The notes under the pieces: generated by a model | What the model saw: the letters and a program-made list of their open reading frames with translations, nothing else | What the model was told of the DNA's origin: nothing | Database searches by the model: none | Origin: an uncultured Clostridia bacterium | GTDB taxonomy: Bacteria > Bacillota > Clostridia > Saccharofermentanales > Saccharofermentanaceae | Reading direction: 5' to 3' | Length of the DNA stretch: 55,449 bases | Assembly: GCA_947167045.1 (NCBI GenBank) | Contig: CAMVGO010000010.1 | Span: forward strand, 1-55,449 | Shown here: positions 1-7,667 of the stretch, piece after piece | Layout: every line of letters begins with the position of its first letter | Numbering within the stretch: position 1 is the stretch's first letter | Position numbers and translations under genes: made by a program

Positions 1-62
1 GTCGGTAGAGCAGGGGACTGAAAATCCCCGTGTCGGCAGTTCGATTCTGTCTCTGAGCACCA
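1..62 (+). tRNA. tRNA-Phe (GAA), 5' end cut off by window
   Basis: The anticodon stem gggga/tcccc closes the 7-base loop CTGAAAA, so the anticodon is GAA (Phe). The T arm ggcag/ctgtc encloses TTCGATT. The 3' acceptor strand TCTGAGC is followed by the discriminator A and a genome-encoded CCA. The first bases of the tRNA (acceptor 5' strand and part of the D arm) lie before the window. An intrinsic terminator follows directly. Confidence 0.93.
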
Positions 63-70
63 AACGTCAG

Positions 71-115
71 AAACTCTTTCTTTTGTTTAGATAATTGCAA
101 AAGAAAGAGTTTTTT
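71..115 (+). terminator. Intrinsic terminator of tRNA-Phe
   Basis: A perfect 15-bp inverted repeat (71-85 with 98-112) with a 12-base loop runs straight into a T tract. It ends transcription from the tRNA before the CPBP gene. Confidence 0.9.
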
Positions 116-134
116 GCATAAAGGGGATATAAAG

Positions 135-809
135 ATGACACACAGAAAGAGATTGACTCCGGCACTTGCTACGCTGTTGTTCCTTTTGGTCGCGGTGGCT
201 TGCCAGGTTGTTGTAATTAAGATCTTTCCTTCTGTAGTGGGACAGCCCCTTGTTGAGGACAATGCTTATATCCTCACGAGGATAATGGAAGGATATCTCA
301 TTGTTCTTTCACTCATCTTTGCTTTCTTTACGAGATTCAAGATCCACTTTGAATGCCTTACTCCCAAAAAGGAGATGCTCAAGAAAGATCTCATCGCGGC
401 GGGTATAATCAGCGTTTCACTTATCGTGATACTTGTGATCATCCGCTTTGTTCAGAATTTCTTTTTCCCCGAGATTGCCGAAAGACCGTGGTTTGGGCTT
501 TATCTTACGACCTACATGCGCTGGTTCTATCCCATCAGCGCAGTCCTGCAGGAACTCTTCGTAAAGGGTATCGTAGAGGATAACATCTCTGCTTCCTGCA
601 AGAAATATAATATGCATTTCTCCGTATGGATGACAGGTCTTTTCTTCTTCGTGCTCCACATGGGTTATGAACTCCCGATGATGTTCGGTGCTGCAGTCCT
701 CTGCATCGCTACAGGTTATCTCTATGAGAAGACAAAGTCCGTATGGGGCAGCATCCTTATCCATTTCGTTATCGGATTCGTACCGAAGATAATCGGTGTT
801 ACAAGGTAA
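135..809 (+). CDS. CPBP-family intramembrane protein, degenerate first motif
   Basis: A 224-residue polytopic membrane protein of the CPBP (CAAX protease and bacteriocin-processing, ABI) type. Family members are glutamic intramembrane peptidases with motifs EExxxR, FxxxH and H. Here the segment QELFVKG stands where EExxxR is expected, so one Glu is Gln and Arg is Lys. FFFVLHMG fits motif 2 and ILIHFVIGF fits motif 3. ATG 135 is chosen because AAGGGGA lies 8 bases upstream; the earlier in-frame TTG at 114 sits inside the terminator T tract. It is a single gene downstream of the tRNA. The motif change suggests reduced or altered catalysis, which is inference; its substrate is unknown. Confidence 0.72.
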   Translation: MTHRKRLTPALATLLFLLVAVACQVVVIKIFPSVVGQPLVEDNAYILTRIMEGYLIVLSLIFAFFTRFKIHFECLTPKKEMLKKDLIAAGIISVSLIVILVIIRFVQNFFFPEIAERPWFGLYLTTYMRWFYPISAVLQELFVKGIVEDNISASCKKYNMHFSVWMTGLFFFVLHMGYELPMMFGAAVLCIATGYLYEKTKSVWGSILIHFVIGFVPKIIGVTR

Positions 810-843
810 AAGTTTTCTTCCGGCTATAAATAATCCTTTTCTG

Positions 844-852
844 TGCTAGAAT
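844..852 (+). promoter_or_regulatory. Extended -10 promoter, TGCTAGAAT
   Basis: TGCTAGAAT lies 37 bases before the start of the secreted modular protein and no good -35 is seen. The same TGnTAGAAT form recurs at 7614 and 47872. Confidence 0.5.
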
Positions 853-888
853 TATAAAAGAAGATTTATCTTTTTGGGGAGGATGACT

Positions 889-3800
889 ATGGCTGATCCA
901 CGTGTTCTGAAACTGTTAACCGGATGCATATGTTCGTCTCTTATGCTGTCTGTCCTTCCCTCAGGTTTAGAATCATCGGTCTGTGCCGACACTTTTGCCT
1001 CCTTCGAAAATGAAAACCTGTCTTCGACAAAAAAATGCAGGAGTGTTGAAGATCTTGACTATACCGCGGAGGTAACGACAACCTCACGGTGGTCAGGACA
1101 TTCAAACATAGAGATAAGGTTTACCAATACCGGTAATGAGATTATCCACGACTGGTATTTCACGTTCGATCTCAACTATGATATCGAAAATCCCTACAAC
1201 TGCTATATCTTTGAACATGCGGATAACCTGTATACACTGGCCAACAATGATTGGAATCAGGATATCCTGCCGGGTCAGTCGGTAACCGTAGGTTTTACTG
1301 CAGCATCAGACGATAGCAGTGATGTTACCGATATGCCGTCTTTCTATCTGCTGAATACAAAGACCGTATCAATTTCAAATACTGACCTTTCTTACAGGTT
1401 CGAAGAATACTACGACTGGACAACAGGATTCAGCGGAGCGCTCATCCTAACAAATAACTCATCTGAGCAGATAAGGGACTGGACAGTCAAATTCAGTTCC
1501 AACAGACCGGTTACTCAGGCGGATGCCGCGGTGTTAACATCGAATGCTGACGGAACATATACTCTGACAAACGATGGCAGTATTCAGAATATTCCTGCAA
1601 GACAGTCCTACAGAATAGAACTGCAGGGCGGAGAACACGATCCGTCAGTACCGCTGACACTTACGGATATCTCTATTATAGCTAAGGCTCCTGCATTGGG
1701 GCTCACAGAAGATAACGACGGTAACGGCATTGCCGATGTTTTGGAAACAGATTATTACGGCACGATCACGGTAACTCCGACCGCATCACCAACAGTTACA
1801 TCAATGCCTGTGGTGACAGATACTCCTGTTCCTACAAACACGCTAACATCGACTCCAATACCTTCAATAACGGTGACTTCAACTCCGACAAACACTGTAA
1901 CAGTAACTTCCACTCCTACTATTACACCTACAATGGTTCCTACGATAACGGTAACGCCGACAGTTACTGTTACTTCAACACCGGTCATTACGGTCATACC
2001 GACAGATACCGATACTCCGACACCGACTGTAGTACCAACGGATTTCCCGGATGATATAGATTACTATACGGATTCGGATTCGGACGGACTGCCTGATGAC
2101 CTTGAGGATTACTATGGCACCGATAAGAATGATAAGGATACTGATGACGACGGAGTAAACGATCTCTACGAATTGATCTTAGGTACGGATCCGTTAACAC
2201 CTGATTCAAACGGCAACGCCGATCCTGATATGGACGGATTAACGAATGCACAGGAATCAGATCTCGGTACCAACCCGAAGAGCCGTGATACGGACTTTGA
2301 CGGGCTCTCTGATGGAGAGGAAGTCAATCTTTATGGGACGGATCCTAAAAAGTACGATACGGATGATGACGGAATCAACGATTACAACGAGATCCATCTG
2401 GGAAGCAACCCTAACGTTCCTGACAGTGATATAAAGAGAGAACAGACACTTGAGTTTGAACCGTCAGGAGATTCAGGCCTTAACGGAGTGACAAAGGTCA
2501 GAATAAGCGGCTATATCAGCGGATCCATAGAAGAGAATACCAAGATAAAGGACATCTACGGCAAGGATCTTCATACATCATCCATTGAGGCATTGGTGGG
2601 AGATCCAGTGAATATAGAATCGACAGGTGAGTTTGATACCATGACGATCACATTCGAATACAGGGATGGTCTGAACGAGAACAACCTGAGGATAATGTGG
2701 TATGACGAAGAGAACTGTGTCTATAAAGTTTTGGATGAAGCTCAAACAGATCCTACGCATAACAGAATAAGCGTGGAAACAACACATTTCTCAAAATATA
2801 TGCTGATAGATGAAGCGGTATGGGTGAACACATGGGTAAGTTCCTGTTACGAAGTTGATGATGTATGTAATATGTTTGTACAGGGATACCTGCATTCTCC
2901 AAACAGATTCAAGGAATACATGTCAAGCAAATATCCGGACAGGGACAGCGACGGCCTTGTAGATATCCTTGAAACGACAGGAATGATCGACAACATAGGA
3001 CACGTTATCCGTACTGATCCTGACAGTCCATTTTCTGATAGAGATATACTGACAGACGGAATAGAAATGGGAGAGTTCGGAATGGTCAAGGAGATCATTC
3101 CGAGGGAGGTGTATTCAAAGCACATTGATTTCTATTCTGTTTCAGCTGGTTCAAGGATAGAAGACAATTGTTTTCTGAAGAATTCTTCTGATCCTTTGAT
3201 GGACAGTTCTGATGGTGATGATGCCATGGATGGCAAAGATGCAACGCCGAATGATGCTAATGAACCGATTAATTATATTTTAATTGGCAAGGATTATGAG
3301 GGTAAGAATGCGCTATCCTCTATGAGACAGCCATATATAGATGCGTTTAGAAAAAGAGACGAAAATGTTATTGTGCTAGATATATACAGTGGTTCAGAAT
3401 ATCATAAAAAATTTGAGGATTATTTAAGTTTTCATGCAGGATATAAAGTTACAATTAGTCCATGTCTATTGGTGAAATATACATTTAATTGTCTTAAGTA
3501 TAATCTAGGTGAAAGTGTTATTGTAGACGAAGAGAGATATTCATATGTCGAAAAAATGGTCATTATTGCTCATGGAAGGTCATACTTTATCCAATTCGAA
3601 GAATTTGATGATATTAATTCAACTGATGGATTTGTTTCCTTGGATGATATCAAAGAGATTAACCCAATTTGTAAGATAAATATTCTAGATATTCAAGCTT
3701 GTTATTGCGGTGGAGGAATGTCATACATAGGGACAGATCTTTTTGGAAATACACCTTGTGTAGCAAGTGAATTTGCATCCAAATATCAAATTGATAAAGT

Positions 3801-3954
3801 TTATGCTTGGACTGGTTCAGCTTTTTTTATTGACATAGGTTTTAACTACTCGTTTGATGGGGGATATGTTTTATGGTATATGGATGAAGATAAGAATACG
3901 AAATATAAGTTTATTGGTATTTCTCCGTTTATTTCTTTTCCATTGGTGTACTAG
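889..3954 (+). CDS. Secreted modular protein: CBM-like, TSP3 repeats, C-terminal clan-CD-like Cys peptidase domain
   Basis: 1021 residues. Order: signal peptide (1 to ~35); two beta-sandwich, CBM2-like modules (~56-150 and ~165-260, with FTNTGNEIIHDW and LTNNSSEQIRDWTVKF); Thr/Pro linker (~295-385); Asp-rich thrombospondin type 3 calcium repeats (~392-511); a beta domain ending HFSKYML; another calcium motif DRDSDGLVDILE (~684); and a C-terminal domain (~790-1021). The last carries VIIAHG (H895) and ILDIQAC (C938), the hydrophobic-HG / hydrophobic-AC pattern of clan CD cysteine peptidases (caspase, gingipain, clostripain). ATG 889 follows GGGGAGG by 6 bases. The 3' part is markedly AT-rich (16 G+C of 60 at 3421-3480 against 28 of 60 at 2041-2100), which suggests the tip was acquired or swapped. 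A membrane protein gene follows one base later. The domain calls are by motif only. Confidence 0.7.
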   Translation: MADPRVLKLLTGCICSSLMLSVLPSGLESSVCADTFASFENENLSSTKKCRSVEDLDYTAEVTTTSRWSGHSNIEIRFTNTGNEIIHDWYFTFDLNYDIENPYNCYIFEHADNLYTLANNDWNQDILPGQSVTVGFTAASDDSSDVTDMPSFYLLNTKTVSISNTDLSYRFEEYYDWTTGFSGALILTNNSSEQIRDWTVKFSSNRPVTQADAAVLTSNADGTYTLTNDGSIQNIPARQSYRIELQGGEHDPSVPLTLTDISIIAKAPALGLTEDNDGNGIADVLETDYYGTITVTPTASPTVTSMPVVTDTPVPTNTLTSTPIPSITVTSTPTNTVTVTSTPTITPTMVPTITVTPTVTVTSTPVITVIPTDTDTPTPTVVPTDFPDDIDYYTDSDSDGLPDDLEDYYGTDKNDKDTDDDGVNDLYELILGTDPLTPDSNGNADPDMDGLTNAQESDLGTNPKSRDTDFDGLSDGEEVNLYGTDPKKYDTDDDGINDYNEIHLGSNPNVPDSDIKREQTLEFEPSGDSGLNGVTKVRISGYISGSIEENTKIKDIYGKDLHTSSIEALVGDPVNIESTGEFDTMTITFEYRDGLNENNLRIMWYDEENCVYKVLDEAQTDPTHNRISVETTHFSKYMLIDEAVWVNTWVSSCYEVDDVCNMFVQGYLHSPNRFKEYMSSKYPDRDSDGLVDILETTGMIDNIGHVIRTDPDSPFSDRDILTDGIEMGEFGMVKEIIPREVYSKHIDFYSVSAGSRIEDNCFLKNSSDPLMDSSDGDDAMDGKDATPNDANEPINYILIGKDYEGKNALSSMRQPYIDAFRKRDENVIVLDIYSGSEYHKKFEDYLSFHAGYKVTISPCLLVKYTFNCLKYNLGESVIVDEERYSYVEKMVIIAHGRSYFIQFEEFDDINSTDGFVSLDDIKEINPICKINILDIQACYCGGGMSYIGTDLFGNTPCVASEFASKYQIDKVYAWTGSAFFIDIGFNYSFDGGYVLWYMDEDKNTKYKFIGISPFISFPLVY

Positions 3955-3955
3955 T

Positions 3956-4663
3956 ATGAAAAAAAGTATCGCTTTGATTACAACCATATTGCTTAGTCTG
4001 ATTTGGTTTGTTTCTGTATTTATCGCTTTTATAGTTCCTGAAATAGAATGGAATTATAGAAATCCGAGAATTCAGGTTCAACTTAAAGAAACCTTGATAG
4101 GTGTAAATGGAATAAGCGATTCTGATAGTTTGGATTTAAAATGGACTATAGTCGAAAATGTATTTGCTGTTGGAAGGAAGAACGGAATAATAGAGTTTTC
4201 AGATGATAACCAAGCGTTTGTTGTTGTGGATAAGACTGTACTTAAAGATACATATAATGAACAACATGTACTGTCAAAAGAAGAGGTCGTTGAACTGTTT
4301 GAAGAGTTATGTGAAGGTAAAGTAACTGATTTTCAAATTGAAGGATTAGATTATACTTTGTTTGAGATATTGCCTTCTGAATTATTTGTTAAAGTTAATG
4401 GAAGATATGAGGGCTGTATAGCATTAACAACCAATAAAGTTATTTCTGAATCAGATACTGACATTGATGTTGCTTGGAAAGCAACAGATCATTTGCCATT
4501 GGTAAATATAGCCGAGTGCATTGGAAGTGCTATTGTTTTATCTATTATTGTTTATATGGTTTTAAGCAAGTCTGAAAGATATAAGATTGTTATTCCGGTT
4601 CTGTGTTCCGCTCTAATTGTTTTGGTCTTGATTGCATTTTATCTGGCAAGCAAGATGAAGTGA
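3956..4663 (+). CDS. Three-helix membrane protein, candidate immunity partner of the upstream secreted protein
   Basis: 235 residues of no family I recognise. Helix 1 (~5-27) follows KK, so the N terminus is probably inside. A ~150-residue soluble region, predicted outside, precedes two C-terminal helices joined by the basic loop SKSERYK. ATG 3956 lies one base after the TAG of the secreted protein, with no visible Shine-Dalgarno, which implies translational coupling. Base composition is as AT-rich as the 3' end of its neighbour (18 G+C of 60 at 4081-4140), so the two pieces probably arrived together. An immunity or anchoring role is inferred from position, topology and shared composition only. 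Confidence 0.6.
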   Translation: MKKSIALITTILLSLIWFVSVFIAFIVPEIEWNYRNPRIQVQLKETLIGVNGISDSDSLDLKWTIVENVFAVGRKNGIIEFSDDNQAFVVVDKTVLKDTYNEQHVLSKEEVVELFEELCEGKVTDFQIEGLDYTLFEILPSELFVKVNGRYEGCIALTTNKVISESDTDIDVAWKATDHLPLVNIAECIGSAIVLSIIVYMVLSKSERYKIVIPVLCSALIVLVLIAFYLASKMK

Positions 4664-4778
4664 TTGCGATTTGAGAATACTAACAAGCACGGAAAATAAA
4701 ACAATCTCGGACTAGATAACAAACAGATTACATCTTGCTGACATCTTGTTTTCGCCGGGTTTTGTCAAAGAACCCTTA

Positions 4779-4787
4779 TGCTATACT
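4779..4787 (+). promoter_or_regulatory. Extended -10 promoter, TGCTATACT
   Basis: This lies about 50 bases before the NAGPA-type gene in the 171-base gap 4664-4834. A TTGTCA-like element upstream is spaced too closely to serve as a normal -35. Nothing else is recognisable in this gap. Confidence 0.5.
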
Positions 4788-4834
4788 CCGAATTGACCGT
4801 TTAAAAAGATAATAACGATTTTTTCGAGGTATAT

Positions 4835-6388
4835 ATGGAGTCGGATAATCTTGCAAAATTCCGGAAGATAGTAGCTGAACTTCCGGCTGAAAAGAGAGAA
4901 GAACTTCTCGGACGCATGAAGGGTATGTCGAGGGAAGAGGCCATGAAGGTCGTTGACCGCATGGTTGAGATTTCCGAACAGCGCAAGATTGAGATCACGG
5001 CAACGAAAAAGGTGCTCGCAACGAGCGGCCGTGTGTCTGAGGAGTCCGGCAGAGTCGATTACGAAGTAAGAGAACCCCGCACATGGACTGAGAACAGACC
5101 GCACGACGACAAGAAACTCGAGATCGTCAGGAATCCCCAGGTAAGAAAGAATGCTCCGCAGGCATCAAGACCTGCTCAGCGTCCCATAAAGAAGGCTGAA
5201 CCTGCTGTGGCAAGAGCCGGCAGAGACCAGGTCGCAAGACAGATTGAACAGAGAGAACGTGAGCAGGCTGAGGCTCAGATCCGCAGGGAAAAGAATATCG
5301 CGCTTGCAAAGAAGGCAGGTAAGTTCACCCTTAAATGCTTTGGAAGACTATTGGGAACGGTTGTTGCCACTCTGGTTATCGTTCTTGCAGGTTTTTATAC
5401 ATTCCTGGGCATAATCATGAAAGGTCCTTCGGCACATCTGAGAGACCAGTTCGTTCCTTCAGTAATGGAGTCTTCAGCAGGCGGAATACTTGCAAAGATG
5501 ATCCTTTCCGATGAAGAGATCGATTCCATAATGAACAGCAATACGACACATGAATTCGACGAGATCACAAACACAACTCTCGTTAATTCGATGGCGGCAC
5601 AGCAGAATGCAAATGCGAATGCTGATGCGGCAGTCGTAAACGAGCTCGATCCTGACGGAGACGGCATCGAAGTACACGATATCAGCGGCCCGATGTATCA
5701 CGGAAAGATGCTCGTCATCTACGATCCTTCGAGGATCATGGTCGCAACGATCGACAACTATAATCACAACGGCGCAGGCCTTACGCTCAAGGAACTCATC
5801 GAGAAGTACGGCGGCGTCGGAGGCATCAACGGCGGACAGTACGAAGATACCAACGGAATGGGAATCGGCGGATGGCCTGAAGGCATCGTTATCTCCGAAG
5901 GCCAGCTCAGGATGGGCAACCCCGGCAGTACCTATGAAGTCTACGGCATGACCAATGATAACGTGCTCGTAGTAGGCAGGATGACTGCTCAGTATGCGCT
6001 CGATATCGGCGTTAGGGATGCGGTATCTTTCGGTCCCGAGCTTATCGTAAACGGCGTTGCTGCTAACTACAGCGGATGCGGCGGCGGACTCAATCCGAGA
6101 TCCGCTATAGGCCAGAGAGAAGACGGTGCGATACTTCTACTCGTTATCGAAGGAAGAAAGACTTCATCCATGGGTGCGACGATGGCTGACCTTATCGACA
6201 TAATGCTCGAATACGGTGCGGTCAATGCCGCAAATCTAGACGGCGGAATGTCTTCTGCTATGTGGCTCAACGATGAGGAACTCGTATCGAGTTCTTCCAT
6301 AAGGGTATCTCGTCAGATGCCGACTGCATTTATCATCCTGCCTCAGAAAGAGGGCGGTGCTGCAGATCAGCAGGTGTCGGTGAATTAA
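4835..6388 (+). CDS. Membrane-anchored phosphodiester glycosidase (NAGPA domain) protein
   Basis: 517 residues. The first ~160 are charged and helical with many Lys/Arg/Glu, predicted cytoplasmic. One membrane helix (~165-195) follows, and then an extracellular NAGPA domain marked by GGVGGINGGQY, NPRSAIGQ and NLDGGMSSAMW. The family removes GlcNAc-1-phosphodiester caps in animals; bacterial members are linked to exopolysaccharide or wall glycopolymer turnover. GAGGT lies 4 bases before ATG. The gene abuts the next one, with TAA followed at once by ATG, so the two probably act together at the cell surface. The substrate cannot be read from sequence. Confidence 0.85.
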   Translation: MESDNLAKFRKIVAELPAEKREELLGRMKGMSREEAMKVVDRMVEISEQRKIEITATKKVLATSGRVSEESGRVDYEVREPRTWTENRPHDDKKLEIVRNPQVRKNAPQASRPAQRPIKKAEPAVARAGRDQVARQIEQREREQAEAQIRREKNIALAKKAGKFTLKCFGRLLGTVVATLVIVLAGFYTFLGIIMKGPSAHLRDQFVPSVMESSAGGILAKMILSDEEIDSIMNSNTTHEFDEITNTTLVNSMAAQQNANANADAAVVNELDPDGDGIEVHDISGPMYHGKMLVIYDPSRIMVATIDNYNHNGAGLTLKELIEKYGGVGGINGGQYEDTNGMGIGGWPEGIVISEGQLRMGNPGSTYEVYGMTNDNVLVVGRMTAQYALDIGVRDAVSFGPELIVNGVAANYSGCGGGLNPRSAIGQREDGAILLLVIEGRKTSSMGATMADLIDIMLEYGAVNAANLDGGMSSAMWLNDEELVSSSSIRVSRQMPTAFIILPQKEGGAADQQVSVN

Positions 6389-7537
6389 ATGAAAAGTTCC
6401 GGAAACAAGAACGATAAAGCAAATTCAAACGGGAAAAAGGAGAAGGGAAAGATCAATTTCTTTCTCGTTTTCCTTATCTGCTGGCTTATCGTTGTCACCG
6501 GATTCATCGCATGGTTTCTTTTAAGGTTTAATGATTTTGCGGCTAACTACGAAGCCCAGTACCAGGATTCATTGCCTTATCACACAGCTGAAGCCGTTAC
6601 AGCGCGTTTCAACGATCACGATGTCGATTACATCTGGAACAACATGTCATCCAAGCCCTCGGTAACCGAGTTTGAAGACGATTCCGTGGTCAAGGATTAT
6701 ATAGCTTCATTGCTCGAGGGAAAGAGTTTTATCTATACCGAGACGGATACATCAAGAGAAGATGAACCGGAATACTATGTTAAGACAGAGGAAGGTCTGC
6801 TTGTGGCAAGATTTGAGCTCGAAGAAGACAAGTCCGTAAACCTTCCGTTCGGCTTTAAGGCATGGAAAGGCGAGTCTTTGGAGTTTTATACCGCAGCTTC
6901 GTTCTCTGCCAACATCTCCGCTCCTGAGACGTATACGGTGTTCGTTAACGGCGTGGCACTCAATGATTCATATCTGAACGGCGAAGTTACCCCGTCTGAG
7001 CTTAATCAGTATGTCGACCCCTATGCGGTTATCCCCGGTACTGCCAATTACCTCGTAAAAGGCCTTTACAAAAAGCCCGTCGTTACAGCGAAGGATTACC
7101 TTGGAAACTATTGCAGCTGTATCTACGATGAGAAGTCAGATACGTACACGGTAGGATTCATCAAGGACTTTGAGGGAAAAGATGAACTTTCCGAGTATGC
7201 GATCAATTTTACTTCGACTTTCGCAAATTACATCTCCCAGGATGCCGGAGCTAATGCTCTCGACAAGTATTTCCCGAGCGGAAGCCAGGCTTTGAGCTAC
7301 ATCAAGAGGAATTCTTCAAGAGAACTCTATACCAAGCATGGCACTGTCACTATCCATAATGAGGAGATCAGGGACTGTATCGTATTCTCAGACGACGTAG
7401 TTTATATGGAGATCTATGTGGAGCAGTGGATGCAGATGTACTGGGGTTCGAGCGAGCCTGAAGTAATACCCACTGATGCACATGTTTATTTCGTTAAGAT
7501 CAACGATAAATGGGTCGTCGGCGGCATTCAGTACTGA
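6389..7537 (+). CDS. Single-pass extracellular protein, partner of NAGPA-type protein
   Basis: 382 residues, family not recognised. A lysine-rich cytoplasmic start of ~22 residues, one membrane helix (~23-46) and a large extracellular part. The last ~110 residues, ending NDKWVVGGIQY, resemble the NTF2-like folds common in Firmicutes surface proteins; this is a weak call. ATG follows the TAA of the NAGPA gene with no gap, so translation is likely coupled and the two proteins may share a complex. No catalytic motif is seen. Confidence 0.65.
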   Translation: MKSSGNKNDKANSNGKKEKGKINFFLVFLICWLIVVTGFIAWFLLRFNDFAANYEAQYQDSLPYHTAEAVTARFNDHDVDYIWNNMSSKPSVTEFEDDSVVKDYIASLLEGKSFIYTETDTSREDEPEYYVKTEEGLLVARFELEEDKSVNLPFGFKAWKGESLEFYTAASFSANISAPETYTVFVNGVALNDSYLNGEVTPSELNQYVDPYAVIPGTANYLVKGLYKKPVVTAKDYLGNYCSCIYDEKSDTYTVGFIKDFEGKDELSEYAINFTSTFANYISQDAGANALDKYFPSGSQALSYIKRNSSRELYTKHGTVTIHNEEIRDCIVFSDDVVYMEIYVEQWMQMYWGSSEPEVIPTDAHVYFVKINDKWVVGGIQY

Positions 7538-7613
7538 TCCCCGATTGCCATAGGTTTACCACAGAATTACTCCGTTTTTGTAACGCTCCTGAAACTTTGT
7601 CCTTTATTTAAAA

Positions 7614-7622
7614 TGATAGAAT
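7614..7622 (+). promoter_or_regulatory. Extended -10 promoter, TGATAGAAT
   Basis: It lies 45 bases before the TTG of the LacZ-like gene in the 130-base gap 7538-7667. AATGATAGAAT followed by an ATCGT element is shared with the promoter at 47872. Confidence 0.5.
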
Positions 7623-7667
7623 TATCGTAGCGTATTATCGGACAAGCTACTGAAGGGGGTACATGTC

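Noticed and set aside
1755..1997. Valine/threonine-rich minus-strand frame
   Set aside because: Shadow of the Thr/Pro linker in the secreted protein.
1..4663. tRNA-integrated mobile element (att sites)
   Set aside because: No integrase and no direct repeat of the tRNA-Phe 3' end is seen; only composition suggests transfer.
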